NCBI GenBank assembly: GCA_964019165.1 | Contig: OZ025282.1 | Location: 4,835,131-4,899,130 of the forward strand | Direction of reading: 5' to 3' | Source of the DNA: Mastigias papua | Lineage: Eukaryota > Cnidaria > Scyphozoa > Rhizostomeae > Mastigiidae | Length of the DNA stretch: 64,000 bases | Part shown: positions 1 to 12,800 of the stretch, one piece after another | Position numbering within the stretch: position 1 is the stretch's first letter | Layout of the letters: the number at the start of each line of letters is the position of its first letter | Notes under the pieces: generated by a model | Seen by the model: only the letters and a program-made list of their open reading frames with translations | Told to the model about the DNA's origin: nothing | The model's database searches: none | Translations under genes and position numbers: made by a program

Positions 1-356
1 GTTAGAAGCAGCAATTGAGTTATAATGGTATATTATGTGTTGTGGCACTTGTAAATTGTGGTACTTTTTTCTCTGATTAAGATAATATGATATGAAGCCC
101 TGTCTGAAAGATTTAGGAATTGCATATTAGTGGCAGTGCTTTCTCGCTTATATTGAAACTTTGTGCATCAGATCTAGCGATTTTATCCTGTTTTTATAGG
201 GCCCCCATTTGGGATCCACCAGGTGATTTTCTGGTAGCCTTGTGGATAATCTGTGGCTATCAGTGGTTATTTGTTTGCAAAGCAAAGAAAACAATTGTTA
301 CACTCATTTGCTAGAAAGGCACGAGAAAAGTGAAGTTCTGCTTTAATCTGTTTCAG

Positions 357-2978
357 GTGTTTTGGAATTTTTGCTGGTACGAGCATACTGATGAATTACC
401 TTATGATGGTTGTTTGGTTTCCAGTAGCTGTAATTATCAGTTTCAAATATTTTGGCAATTGTAATTGTGCATGTAATTGTGCATGTAGCTCTTGCTGTCA
501 TAGAACATTGGCTCCCTCGACACCAGATTCATGCGCGCAGAGAAAAAATGGATTTTTATCTCGTATGCTGTCATTCTTTAAGTGGTTTTCCGAGTACTTC
601 TTTAAGGAAACCATTCCAAACATTGTTGCCAAATTCCGGTATATATGGTTAGCACTTCTGACTCTTCTTGGTATAGGTGGCATCATTGTATTGTTTGTAA
701 GTCCTAAGCTAAAGCTGCCCGTCACCAAAGATTTCCAGATGTTCTCCGATACAAGTGCAATAGAACAGTTTGATCTTAAGTACAAGTCATATTTTCCTGC
801 GGACGCCGGCAAGCGATGGGTAGTGTTTATTTTTGGTGTTAATAATGAAAATACGGCAAGTATGTTGGATCCCGACGACAAAGGGAAGCTAAAATTCATC
901 AATACATTCTCTGTCACATCCCCAACAGAACAGAGTTGGCTGAAATCCTTCTGTGAACGACTCAAGAATGCATCGTTTATTACACCTCAATCATTCAATC
1001 AAGGAGCTTGTTCTGGAATACTATCAATATTCCAGAGGCTAACCTTGCCTTGCAACAGTTCATATGCATTTAGACAGCCATGTTGTGGCGGTGCGGTCCC
1101 CCTTCCACAGGCAACCTTTTCAGGCTGTCTGACATCATTGCTTCCAAACTCTTCAAGCACCTATTACACTTCCAGTGGACTTTTGATCGAAAATAGACGA
1201 GTAAAAGCCATCTCTGTATCTTCTGAAACACCTTTTCGGTACACAGATGCTTATGATAAATCAAATGACTTCTTCACAACCATAAATTCATGGTTCAAAA
1301 CAGTCACGAGCGACGCACCCGAGAGCTTCAAATCGGCTTTTTGGCGCTCAAACCTGGAATTCTACGATCTTCAAAGAAGTCTTGCGACTGGTACTCAAGT
1401 ATCGTTGGGCATATCTGTCGCAATAGCGTTCGCTGTTGTTCTACTGACAACTTTGAACCTCCTCGTCAGCCTGTTGACCATCATTTCAATCAGTTTCGTC
1501 ATGAGCACGTCCATGGGTGTGTTAGTACTGGCCGGTTGGAAGCTAAACATCATGGAATCGCTCATATTTTCAGTCGCCGTTGGGCTAGCGGTTGATTTTA
1601 CACTGCATTATGGAGTTGCATATCGTAGCGCAACTGACAAAAGCAGCAGAAGAAAACGAGTCGATTATTCGTTTACACACCTTGGCTCAGCTGTTGCCAT
1701 GGGAGCTTTTACTACGTTCATTAGCGGTAAGAAATTTTTTTTCACACAGTTCAGTCAATATTACCTTCCATGTTTAGACAATTATAGATGCATTTTCGAT
1801 CGTCCCATTGCTTTCAGGTGCAGTGGCAGTTACACGAAATAACCATCACATCTCCCCGTACAGAACATCATTTGTTTTTTATAACAACAAATCATATAAT
1901 TCCAAATAAGTAAATAAATTTTTGCATGCGCCATTTGTTGTTCTTCTACGTAGTGATACGGATAAGCCAATACTGTGGCTCAGTTGGTAGAGCACTGACG
2001 TACAATGTCAGGAGTCGCGAGTCCGAATCCTGCTCGGGTCGGTTATTTTCTCGCAATTTCACTTTTCAGCGCGTGTTTTATGAGGAAGGTTTTTTCTCGC
2101 CTAGTATTGTAACTTCCTTAGCCTTTTCATGATTTCAGAGTTAAAACTGTGCCAAAACTCACTAGGCAAGAATGTTTGGGTTCAAATGTTTTGCACATCT
2201 GTACTCAGACAAAGAATGCGGGTTGTATGACACTTCAGTGTTACAAACACAGACGAGCACTACAGAAACACGATACCGGAATATATTGATTAACACAAGA
2301 GATATATTCCAATTAAATCAAAGAAGTAATGGTCTTGAGTGAAAACTAGAATTCTAAATCTGTGAACTTATCAACTTTCTTTGGTGTGAAAAATCCAGTA
2401 TTTGACTATCCTTTTTGGGCAGTTAACACTACTTCCTTGTGATTGGCTGCTAAGGAGAATGAAAGTTTTTAGAAGGAACTACCTGCAGCTGAACAAACTA
2501 AGAGCAGCATCTGAAAAGCTGGTTTGAACCAACATAACTGTTTTTTTTTTGATGATGTACTCACAATTGACAGTACATCCGCTATCAAATATGAGGAAGT
2601 TCTAACCGTATTAAATGCAAATAATTCGGCACGTTAACGTAACTTCTAACCAACCAACTTTCATGACTGATTGTTCGTAGAAGCTTCGTGATTTCGTGGT
2701 GGATAGTGCTCGAGTTACTTTCAACCTCTTCAAGTAGTGTCTACGTAGGTTGGGTAATACGGTAAACCATACCCAAATATTGAAAGAAAATTTGTTGTCG
2801 TTTTCACATTGTGCTTAGTACATAGTTTGCGATTTAGTGATGCAAGAACAGCCATCCAAAGAGTCTAAGGCCGTTTCTTTTACCAAAGTTCATTTATTAC
2901 TAACAAAAAGAATGACAGTGAAGTTAGTTACATATGTATAGATACATACACACGTACACACACACACACATATATATT

Positions 2979-3070
<92 letters not shown>

Positions 3071-3582
3071 CGTCGTGCCTGTACGACGAAACGAAAATAG
3101 TGCCTCAGCTGAGTGATTGAGTCATTGGATTCCAGAGGTTGAATATATAACTATTACGATTTATACTTACTGTATCTTTTTATTTGTATCCGAATTCAAT
3201 TACATCAAAAAGTTGACGATGAATAAAGAATTGCAGGTTTACTTTAGTTAAACTTACCTCAAATCAATTGGAGTAATCAAATATTGAACGTATGCTTGTA
3301 GGTAGGGATTGAATATATCATAACTCATTCATTTGATCCTATGCAGGTATGGTTATGTCTCCAGCAACAGTTCTAGTTTACATTCAACTAAGCCATTTTC
3401 TTATGGTTCTAATGACCTTCAGTTGGGTATATGCCAACTTCTTCTTCATGTCTTTGTGCATCGTCCTGGGTCCAGAGAAAAATATGTGCCAACTAGATAT
3501 TATTGGCCTGTTGTTTAGAAGAAGAGGGAAAGCGCAAGTCAAACAGGATGCAGATGGGCATCAAATGCAAAACATTACTTGA
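357..3582 (+). CDS. DISP1-like: Dispatched-like RND transporter, 3' two exons (partial)
   Basis: Two coding exons, 357-1726 and 3347-3582, join in phase (a split Gly codon). Upstream exons lie outside the window; bases 1-356 are intron, with a CAG acceptor at 355-356. Dispatched exports cholesterol-modified Hedgehog at the plasma membrane and belongs to the RND/sterol-sensing family. The fragment holds the end of the first transmembrane pack ([19 protein letters not shown]), a Cys-rich loop ([13 protein letters not shown]), the first helix of the second pack, an ectodomain with Cys residues, and the last helices with the family signatures [33 protein letters not shown] and [12 protein letters not shown]. 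The short cytoplasmic tail ends in a stop at 3580-3582. An ATTAAA hexamer at 3597-3602 could be the poly(A) signal. Homology is by motif recall. DISP orthologue versus another Dispatched/Patched-related paralogue is not resolved. Confidence 0.87.
1968..2042 (+). repeat. tRNA-like sequence, probably a tRNA-derived SINE head or tRNA pseudogene
   Basis: It lies in the Dispatched intron. A box-like TGGCTCAGTTGGTAGAGCA is followed by a perfect 5-bp anticodon-type stem (CTGAC/GTCAG) around the loop GTACAAT, then a B box-like GAGTCCGAATCC. The T stem is only partly paired and the acceptor ends (AATACTG at the 5' side) find no 3' partner, so a working tRNA is unlikely. A SINE head fits better, but I see no second copy in the window. 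Confidence 0.5.
2970..3068. repeat. (TA)n microsatellite, about 95 bp
   Basis: An almost pure TA dinucleotide tract in the Dispatched intron, preceded by a short (CA)n/(TA)n transition around 2948-2970. Similar pure tracts occur at 25632-25792 and 51571-51686. Confidence 0.97.
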
Positions 3583-4865
3583 AAAGATTTTAAGCCATTA
3601 AAATTATATTCTTTACGAAAGTGAAACGAGATTCTATGTTTAGGAATTTATTTATGATAGGGATATATCTGTGTGCTTACTAATCTTTTTCTGATGTACA
3701 TATTACTTTATGTATATATTGATTCGTTCCTCCATGTAACTTATGAATATTACTCCAGTTTAGAGATATGTGGCCTTTAACGTTGACTTTTTCGTATCGA
3801 TGCGTGGAAACTGAAGTTTTACAGCCGTCTTTTCTAATGATATTTCATTCCCATCTAATACTGAATACTAGCTAGGATTAACAAATTTGTTGAGTGACAG
3901 TTCGATTTTTAACATAATTAAGCTAAACGAAAGAATACATTGTTGGTACACACGTGCCAGAGAATGTATATAGCAAAGTGAACAAATATTTCCTACTTGT
4001 TTGCCATATTTACAAGCGTGTAAAAGTGCAATATAACCCAGCTGCCACTAAACTATCAGGCACTATCATTAGGTGCCTCTTTTTCAGTTCAGAGATGATC
4101 ACGTCATAGCGTGTTTCAAGAAAAACAAAATATACTGAAAAAAAGTTTACGAAGAAGTGTCATAATTATTCGTTTTAATTAACTACTACAAGTCTATAGT
4201 AAAGCAAAATTCAGCAGTCTGTGCAAGACCACAATTTATCTCTTAACAAACTACAAACACATGCATACATGCATTCTTTACACCTTAGCATCTGCAAGCT
4301 AGTCTTGTATGCTATCTATATGTTCATACATCGCAATAAGTTAGTTTAATGTTAACTGGTGGTTTTATGATATCATACCGATGACTTCATGCCGTTGTGT
4401 TGTTTCATACTGTCTAACTATACAAAAACGATTTTAAAACAGTGCCTCGTTCTTGCAATATGACAGAAGTACGTAACCCGACCACAGAGAATCAAGTAAA
4501 ATAAAGGACATATAAAAAATAAGGAGGATACATTATTACAACATACTGAATAAAAACGACCACTAATTGGTAAGTACTAAAATTACAAAACAATACTTTG
4601 TCGTCTTTTTCGCGCGAAACATGTCTACGAGACAATACAGCTATCATTTCCTGACTCTGGTCGCTAGGAAAATAAAAGACACAACAGTAATTAGCAAAAC
4701 ATAAACGAAATTTACCACAAGTTATATTTAATATTGTCAGTAGTTTCAAATAATTCATGACACAAAATGAACCATAATATGAACTCAAAAATTCTCCATT
4801 CAGGATTGGTATTTTCTGAATCAAGTGACATGTAGCCTCATTCAGTCTCAATAAGAAAATTAGCT
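3583..4865. other. Intergenic, no gene seen
   Basis: AT-rich sequence 3' of the Dispatched gene. It begins with the likely 3' UTR (ATTAAA at 3597-3602). The open frames here are short, lack family motifs and are not supported as genes. Confidence 0.6.
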
Positions 4866-5166
4866 TACCGTAAAAGCCTCGAACTGGGTCCCCTCTCGAA
4901 TTAGCCTCCATGCTAAAACTTCAAACTGTTAATAAGCCCCCCTCGAATAAGTCCCCTCCAAATTATGATGTAGACTTTGACAAAGACTACTAATGCTAAA
5001 ATTTATTTAATATTTTCAACAGTATGGAGAATAGGAGTCTTGACAGTCAGCTTTTTATGCGACATGTATTAAATAATTTCATAAGCCCTCCCCTCGAATA
5101 AGCCCCCACCAGGAAACATCAAAAACAAACCAAGCCCCCTAGGGGTTAATTCGAGGATTTACGGTA
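4866..5166. mobile_element. MITE-like element with ACCGTAAA terminal inverted repeats and TA flanks
   Basis: The left end reads TACCGTAAAAGCCTCGAA. The right end is its near-exact reverse complement (TTCGAGGATTTACGGTA). Both ends abut TA, as in Tc1/mariner-type insertions. The roughly 300-bp interior holds repeated CCCCTCGAATAAGCCCC-like motifs. Related debris with the same motif is at about 38518-38550. It carries no coding capacity. Confidence 0.7.
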
Positions 5167-5820
5167 TGCATATATTACAACAACATATAATATATGTCAT
5201 GGTAATATTTACTACTGACAAACAAATGAAAGCTTAAGTGATATCTCTAATTAGTAGACAAGCAGCTTTAAAACCCTACATATAGCGTACTTATCAGAAG
5301 TTTTTGATTTTCAATATTAAGTGATTCTCTTAACCATCTACCAGCCGGCCTACCTATCATTCAAATATCGATAACAAAATGGGTTTTTGGTTTAGAACAA
5401 ACCTTCTTTCTAGACTTTGGTCTGCTGGTTTCGGTCAATTGTGCAACAACCTACAAAACGTGAGGATCAAAAATGATAACTACATCCTAAAGAATAACAT
5501 GGAAAAAATACTCGAGACTGAAAACTGGGACTATCAATGCCCCCTCCCCACAACCAAAAAATCTATCAAGGTTAAGGCATCTAGGAACTGATCTATGCTT
5601 TGGTGCAACTCAAAGTTTGGTTAAGTGTCCATATCGAACTGGGTTTGAGACAGTATTACAGTATTTCTTACAACTGTTTCGCACAATATATAATAATAAT
5701 GGAAACAGTCATATTTCATTCAATTAAACTACAATTACAAATCTCACTATTACAAGGTAATTTGTAATTGGCTAGCCTGGGTTACAATACATGAGAAAAA
5801 TCGTAAATAACAAGTGTTGT
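5167..5820. other. Intergenic, nothing recognised
   Basis: AT-rich DNA between the TA-flanked element and the retrotransposon fragment. A 70-codon open frame at 5379-5591 shows no motif or splice context and is not called. Confidence 0.5.
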
Positions 5821-6714
5821 ATAAAAAAAAAAAAAAAAAAAAAACAAAAAAAAAAAAAGTGAACATTAAAGGTAGAATAGATCAGGGTTGTTCCATGGTT
5901 TATTTCTGCAGCAGAAGATGTAGTAGGTTGTACGGATTGAAATTGTAGATAACTTAGAAATGAGAAAGCGTTTGTGGTGGTTATCAATAGAGAGGGAGTC
6001 ACACATTTCAAGAAATGAAAGACAAGAGTTTGCGTAAATCCCAAGAGAGCTCATGGTGAGGTTTACAAAAGTGACAGATTTGTACTGACTTCTTAGATCT
6101 GAGACTAGTTGTGAGTATTTCAAGTGCTTCCTTTCTGCATTGTTGTTTAGATTTGTCTCAAAACCAATCGTGAGTTCTAAAATGTAAAGACAGTTGTCCT
6201 TGGTATGTAGAAGTAGGTCAGGACGTAAATCATGTCCGGTTATGATTGAAGGTGAAGGGAAACCTGGAATGTACGCATACATTGAAGATCCTTCAACTAC
6301 TTTTAAGGATGTGGCTAGAAAATTGAGTACAGAGTTTTGACGCCAAGTGTACCGACCTTGTTCGAGGTAAACTTTGCAGCCTGCTACAACATGAAGTAAA
6401 GTTTCAGGAAGAAGACAAAATTGGCAGTCAGACGATTGGCTCAGCTTCCATAGATTAAGATTTTTGCGAGTAGGTAGAGTGTTATTGAGATATTTTATGG
6501 TAAAGTTGAAGATGTTTGTTGGTAGATTACTCTGTGCTAGAGACCAGATTCCATGCAGTTTTTTGAATGAATGATCCAACAAGAATGAAAGTAGGGCACC
6601 TTGAGATGGCAAATTGTGTATCAAGCGCTCTTTGTTGTCCAATTTAACTGCTTTCAGTACCTCTTTGGTATTGCGATATATGTCATATTGCAGGTTTGTT
6701 CCATTACTAGTGTT

Positions 6715-6718
<4 letters not shown>
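5821..6718 (-). mobile_element. 5'-truncated non-LTR retrotransposon: zinc knuckle plus restriction-like endonuclease
   Basis: An uninterrupted minus-strand frame ends with a stop at 5866 and runs open past its first listed codon (TTG at 6642) up to about 6715, where an (AAT)n tract cuts it off. It encodes a CCHC knuckle (CQFC...H....C; C-x2-C-x7-H-x4-C) followed by RPDLLL, with Asp and Glu separated by 13 residues, and a downstream Lys-rich helix (ERKHLKYSQL). This is the order seen in the C-terminus of R2/NeSL-type elements, whose restriction-like endonuclease uses a (K/R)PD-x12-14-E site. The reverse transcriptase lies in the missing 5' part. Downstream of the stop the coding strand reads poly(T), not poly(A), over 5821-5858. 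The absence of stops suggests a fairly recent insertion. Confidence 0.78.

Positions 6719-6786
<68 letters not shown>
6717..6786. repeat. (AAT)n microsatellite, about 70 bp
   Basis: A pure AAT/ATA trinucleotide tract at the 5' truncation point of the retrotransposon fragment. A shorter AATAAT run occurs at about 25277-25301. Confidence 0.95.
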
Positions 6787-6867
6787 TGATTTTTATACAG
6801 GTCACCAGATTTTGCTAAATAAAGCTGCTATCAGTCTGGGACCTGTTAAAAACGTGTCTAAACGTTT

Positions 6868-9800
6868 CTACAAGAGAGAACAAAACATACCATATTTAGC
6901 CTTCGGTACCGTCCGAGTAATAAGATGGCGTTGAGAGGTATATCGGTACCATGGATAACGCAAATAGGTAAGAAACTGCCCATGTTTGGAAATACAATGC
7001 ATTACTAGGACAAGCAATTGCAAAATTGTCACCGGAATAAAGATTCAGTTTAGCGTGGAGCCCATAAATCCCATCCAATTCAAATTCGTAAAAGCAACAT
7101 ATCAAAACAACGCTGACTCAGCAGTGTCTGACAACATGTGGACAAAACGAATAAAGATAATAGCACTAAACTTAGGAATATTTAGCAACTATAAAGCTAT
7201 ATACCATAAATAATCATCATTTCTTCAATAACAATCAAAAGGTAATCTCATCCTACCATTCAAGGTGTAAAGCACAAGAAAGCCACTTACGTCCCCCTCT
7301 GAATTATGAAGAGTTGTAACTGAATTTGTACCAGAACCCCAGTCCTGCGATTTCATAACTAAATCACTCGGGGGCTTATGCTTTGTGCCAGATGATGAAC
7401 TCCAGACCTATCGCAATGTAGAACAATTTTCTCAGGCGTATCCTAACATAAGAGTCTTCACAATGTATAGTGTAATACAACAAGAGCACCAAAATTCCAC
7501 TAAAGTACAGTATTCCAAACAGCTTGAAGTGAGAGCATCATATAATTAATCCCGTCAAAAGCTATCAATCTTTCACTGTGTTATGTCTGTCTGTCCAATC
7601 GATGAGCATTACAGAAATGTAACTATGACTATTGAAAAGAAACAACTTCAAAGATTTGACACTTTTAAAAACCATGTCCACAGAAAGGAAACACCCAGCA
7701 TGTCCCAAATACAATTTCTCCTACAATCTACAGCTATTGTGAAATATCAAGATAGGAGTGATCAGATATAAAGTACTCACACACACAGTTGCATCTCCCT
7801 TTAAAATGCTTCTCGGGCTAAATTTAAACTCTACTGGCTCCTTTTCATCCGAAACACGCCGCAACACCCAGCCACCGAGTGGTTCCTCCTAAAAGCAAGA
7901 GTACGGACAATAGAAACACTTCACATGAGTAGAAGTAACACCAATTCTATTTCCGTAACTTTTACACACACACCGTCTAAAAGCAGTCCAAAAATAGCAT
8001 AAATACTTGCATTTGAACCAGTATTTTTAATCTTGATGAATTTTCCACTAGCATCACATTGCACGATATGTACACTCCCTTTTGCTGTTGATATCACAGG
8101 TGGTTCAGCCACATCACTCTCTGATCTACGACGTTTTTTACCTCGTTGCAATGGTGGCGTGATGTTCAATCTACAAATTGTGCACAAGAAACATTCAGAA
8201 TCAACTTGATAGAGGCATAGAAGAACTCAAAGATTGTGCTTTACGGAAATTACAAAAAAATCTACCAATAACTAAAAAATTAAATCTCACAATTGAAATT
8301 TCATATAAAAATCTTCCATTTATTGTTGGGGTATGTTTACCCAGATATCAATACGAAAATTTTCTTTTAGTTACCTCTGCTCCTCTCCTTCAAGAAGCTT
8401 TCGATATGCATTGATTTCAATATCCAATGCAACTTTAACACCCATCAGATCTTCATATTCTTTATCAAGGTCATCAATTTTACTATTCAACTTCCTGATT
8501 TCATTTTCCTTCTCTTTCAAGTGCTTTGCATAGTCATCTCTTTCAGTTGCACGCAGTTGATCAAGCTCACTAATGTGCTTTTTGAGTGAGTTTACCTATT
8601 TGCAAAAACGGAAACAAAAAACTAATCAGTCCAACAGCCACTGATGATGTCCAAAAGTGCCAATGAGGAGACAAAGACAAGTTCAGAAGTTGCTGTTGCT
8701 GCACAACAAAATTAAACATTCTATAAACAGATCACAAATGTGGACTACGAGGTCAAAATCAAGGTGATAAATTCAAGACACAAACTTTTTGAAAGCTTGA
8801 TCTACCATCAGTAAACAAACCACAGAGAACAGAATAGTATTTATAGGCCAAGGGTAACGGTAGGATTAGAGATCAAATTGTGTGGCTATGAATGTACGAG
8901 AAGCAATTAGAACATATTTGGGGAGCATCATAGGAAGAAACAAGTGAACAGTCTGCTGCTACTAAAGAACTTCACTATTGAAAGAAAAAGCAGGGGCAGT
9001 TTGTGCATAATAAAAGCACACTTTTCATCTGACTCTCATCAGAACATGAAATGTTATATAATGATGAAAGGTCAACCAAAATATATTCTGGTTCAATTTT
9101 TGGTCATTATCCAATGTTTTATGTTTTGATGAACACTGATACTCTGCTCTCTAAGATTATTACATTGATTTATCACTTTGTAATAATAGATGTGTCATGT
9201 TCATCTGCAAAGGAATAGTCAATCTTACTAGATGGGAACAAAGATTCTTTCTTTTTCTGAGGATATTCATGGCTCAACATCTACCACACAGCTGCACTCC
9301 TCATCTCTAATTTCAATACATAAATGAAAAGCAATGTGTGGAATAGGATTTCACCAGTATATGGCCACTGTAAAATTCAAATTTTTCTTTCAGTCCACAA
9401 AAACAAACCTTTCCCAAACAAACATACCTCACTTTCTAATACACTCTTTTCAACTTTCAATGTTTCTAGGCTTGATCTCAGATCTCTGATGATAGCAAGC
9501 TGATTGCCGCACTCATCTCTTAACTTATTGCAGTTGTTCTGTGTGTCATCAAGCTGTTACAAAAGCACAAAAAAAACCATTATCATTTGTAGACTGTCTG
9601 AGGCTATAATGAATACTGAACTATGGTGAATATGCAAACATATAGATTCCAAGCCAACAAAACCAAAACTGCAACTGGGTAGAAAATCAAAGGTAAATGT
9701 TTGTTGCAATCCTACATCAGTAGCTATATTGGCAATGAAACTAAAAAGTAACAAACAAGACTGTCTGACACTGAGGAAGCCTTGTAAACATAAGCTTTTC

Positions 9801-12800
9801 TTTACAACTTGGCAATTTGGATAATTCATATGCAGGCTTTTCACTGAGGAAATTGTTTGTGTGCTGTTAATTGCATATGTAGGATTGTTTGCATGTGCTA
9901 AAAATTCAATTGTGAGAGATTTCCTTAGTACTGCAGGCCTTTCAGTGATTAAATTAGATGTGCGCTGCCAATCGCGCATGTAGGATAGTGTGCGCGCGGT
10001 AAATATTCGATTGTAAGAGCTTTCCTTAGTGCTTGGATGTATATTTTTCATAAAGCTGGTGTGAGCGGCAAATTGAGCACGTGAACTGAGCTGGGCGTGT
10101 GCCTGTGCGCTCATGTGCAATCGCACGCATCTCATAGAAAGACCTGTACTGGCATGTATATTTATGACAGAGCTGACACAAGCATCAAATCAAGTATGTT
10201 AATTGAGCTGGGAATTTGGCTGCATGCTCGTATATGATCATGCACTCCTTACTGAAAGGCCTGCACATGTCCAACTCTTTCCTCATCACTTACACATGAC
10301 ACATATTAGTAACAATAGAAAAACAGAAAACAATCACTAATACACTTAATTTCAAATATCATGAAGATATTCCAGCCAAGAGCAGCTTGACCCCGAGTAT
10401 ACCTTTAGCTTGTATGTGTTCTCAACATCAAGTTTGATATTCTCAGCTTCCACTTCAAACTCATCTCTTAACTCTTGTAGCTTGTTTCTCAAGACAGAGT
10501 CATATTGATCCTTAGTACCTCCATCTACCACACTGTTTCCTCTCAAATTGTCTATCTCTTCTTTTAGCTTTGACACCTCCTGGATCAAAATTATGAAAAA
10601 AGGTAAGAACAGAATATCAGTTTATTTCATATAAGACCACAAGGACCAGGGTATCTTTTAAGGAAATGTGACTAGTAGGCAAAGCCAATATGAGGAGCCA
10701 TTCATATGCACCCACTTACCAAGTCAGGCCATATATTAAGATCCCAATTAATCCTTATTTCTGAACAAAATGTGTTTTCTATTCATATGATAAAGCCTGG
10801 ACTAAGAGCATGGTGAGTGGACTGATAATTTGCCCATGGAAACACCATAGCCTGCTGCCTGGGTGAGCATAGCCACCAAATGGTTGAGGGCTCTGATCAG
10901 CTCTATTTTTTCCAATCCTAACTGATCAACAGCCATGCAGGATTCTGAACAAACATGTGCTCCAAAGCTAAATTTAGGCCCATTTTGTATGATAATTGGT
11001 CAATTAGGTTGGGAGAAAATGGACCTGACCAGAGCTCTCAAATTTGGCGCCTATGCTTATTGAGCTAGAAAGAATATGCTAAATGGGGGTCCAAAAAATG
11101 TTTCTTATACTTGGAAAAATACAGTATAAATATACATACTTCAAAATCCAAACAATTTAAAGCAAATTCCAGTTATTATCAGAACCAAAGACACTATAAC
11201 AAGCATACCTGCTCATGGGCTCTGTTTCTGAAATCAAGGTCCTCTATCAAAGTTTGTATTCGATTTTCTAAGTTAACTTTTTCAAGTGTCCTTTCCTCTA
11301 GCTGCGTATTTGTTGAATCATGAACTCCTTGCAGACTTTTGTGTTCTTTTGCAACCTCAGTGTACTGGTCCTTCAGAGTCCTTTGCTCATATCTCAAAGT
11401 AGCTATTGTGGCTTCAGATTCATTAACTTTCTTATCCAAATACAAATTCCTGTCTGAGAGTCTTTTCAATTCTTGCTGTTCAGATTCTAACCTATGGAGT
11501 TGAACATTATTTTCATTGTATAGTGCAAATATCATGTCTAATATATATCCACCTTTGGTCTCTACTTATTTTAAACATAAAGGCTTGAACATGGTAAGAC
11601 ATATAGTCTAACAAACTTGCTAAAATATATAAGTAGCTACAGACATAGACTTCATACGCAAAGTATCATACAAGAAACCACAAACACCCTAAAAGAAACT
11701 TGATTTTTGTAAAGACAAATTCATAGCCTGACAAAGACTATGAATCTGCAAACAAAACAGTAATCATTAAAAATCACTACTAATTCTAAAAGCACTAGTA
11801 TCAAAACATGAACTAAATGCAAATCTAACAAATGCTTTCTATTCATTCATTCATTCATTCATTCATTCATTCATTCATTCATTCATTCATATTCATATTT
11901 CATACAAAGAATTGCCCTTCAGCAGAACAGATTTTCAAGGGGCCCTTAAATATAATACAAATTAAAAGTGCTAAATAAATAATGTTAGAAAAACATTACC
12001 CCATAAAATCATATTTAAAGTTCTGAAAGTCCTATACTACAGCAGTTAAAAAGAAAAAAGAAACAAAAAGTTTTAATTACTGAAAATCTAGCAATGATGT
12101 CTGTTTAGACTCTGCTGAGAGACTGTTCCATAACTAAGCTGCTCTATAAGAAAAATATTTCTCCAAATTGCCAACTTTTTCTTCAGCAGTCTCAGGTCTG
12201 TTGCAGTATTATTAAGGTTGTGGGAAGCTAACTTTGAGTTATGGGTGAAGAGCCCACATAGGTATTCTGAAACCAACTCATGTAATGATTTACAAACCAT
12301 TGTTTTAGTTTCTTCATTTACAAGTTCTTCAATGGTCTACCATCCAAGCTCTTGAATACGAGGTCTGCTGGGGGTTTCAAAGCTACTACAATAATGACTC
12401 AATTAAGACCCTGGGGGCCTATTTGTTAGAAACAATTTTGCAGGTGGAAGCTTATTCATGGGAGGGGGTTTATTCTAGGGGAGGGAGGGTTTATTAAATT
12501 TACAGGTCCTTGGAAGAAAAATACTCTAAAATGCTTTGATCTGAGTGTAAATACAGATGGGATCAAGGAGGAGAAAAATAAAGAGCATTATAAAAGAAAG
12601 AGTACAGAGTTTCTTCTGAAGTCCTCGAGTGGGGACCAAAATTTTTACATAAATCTGAGAAGGGGGGATGAAAATTCCATCATATATATGAGAATGTCTT
12701 CAACCCCCAACAAGTAATTAATGACCTGTCTCATAATCAAAGGAAGGGGCTTTATCGAGTCTTTATGGTATTTGATATTACTCTAGCAGCCCAGCTTGAA

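Noticed and set aside
5379..5591. 70-codon open frame
   Set aside because: No family motif, splice context or biased composition; likely chance.
7921..8187. Lamin exon 6 reading on to ...[19 protein letters not shown]
   Set aside because: Read-through of the GC donor. The tail-domain strand EEPLGGW is supplied by the next exon in phase 0.
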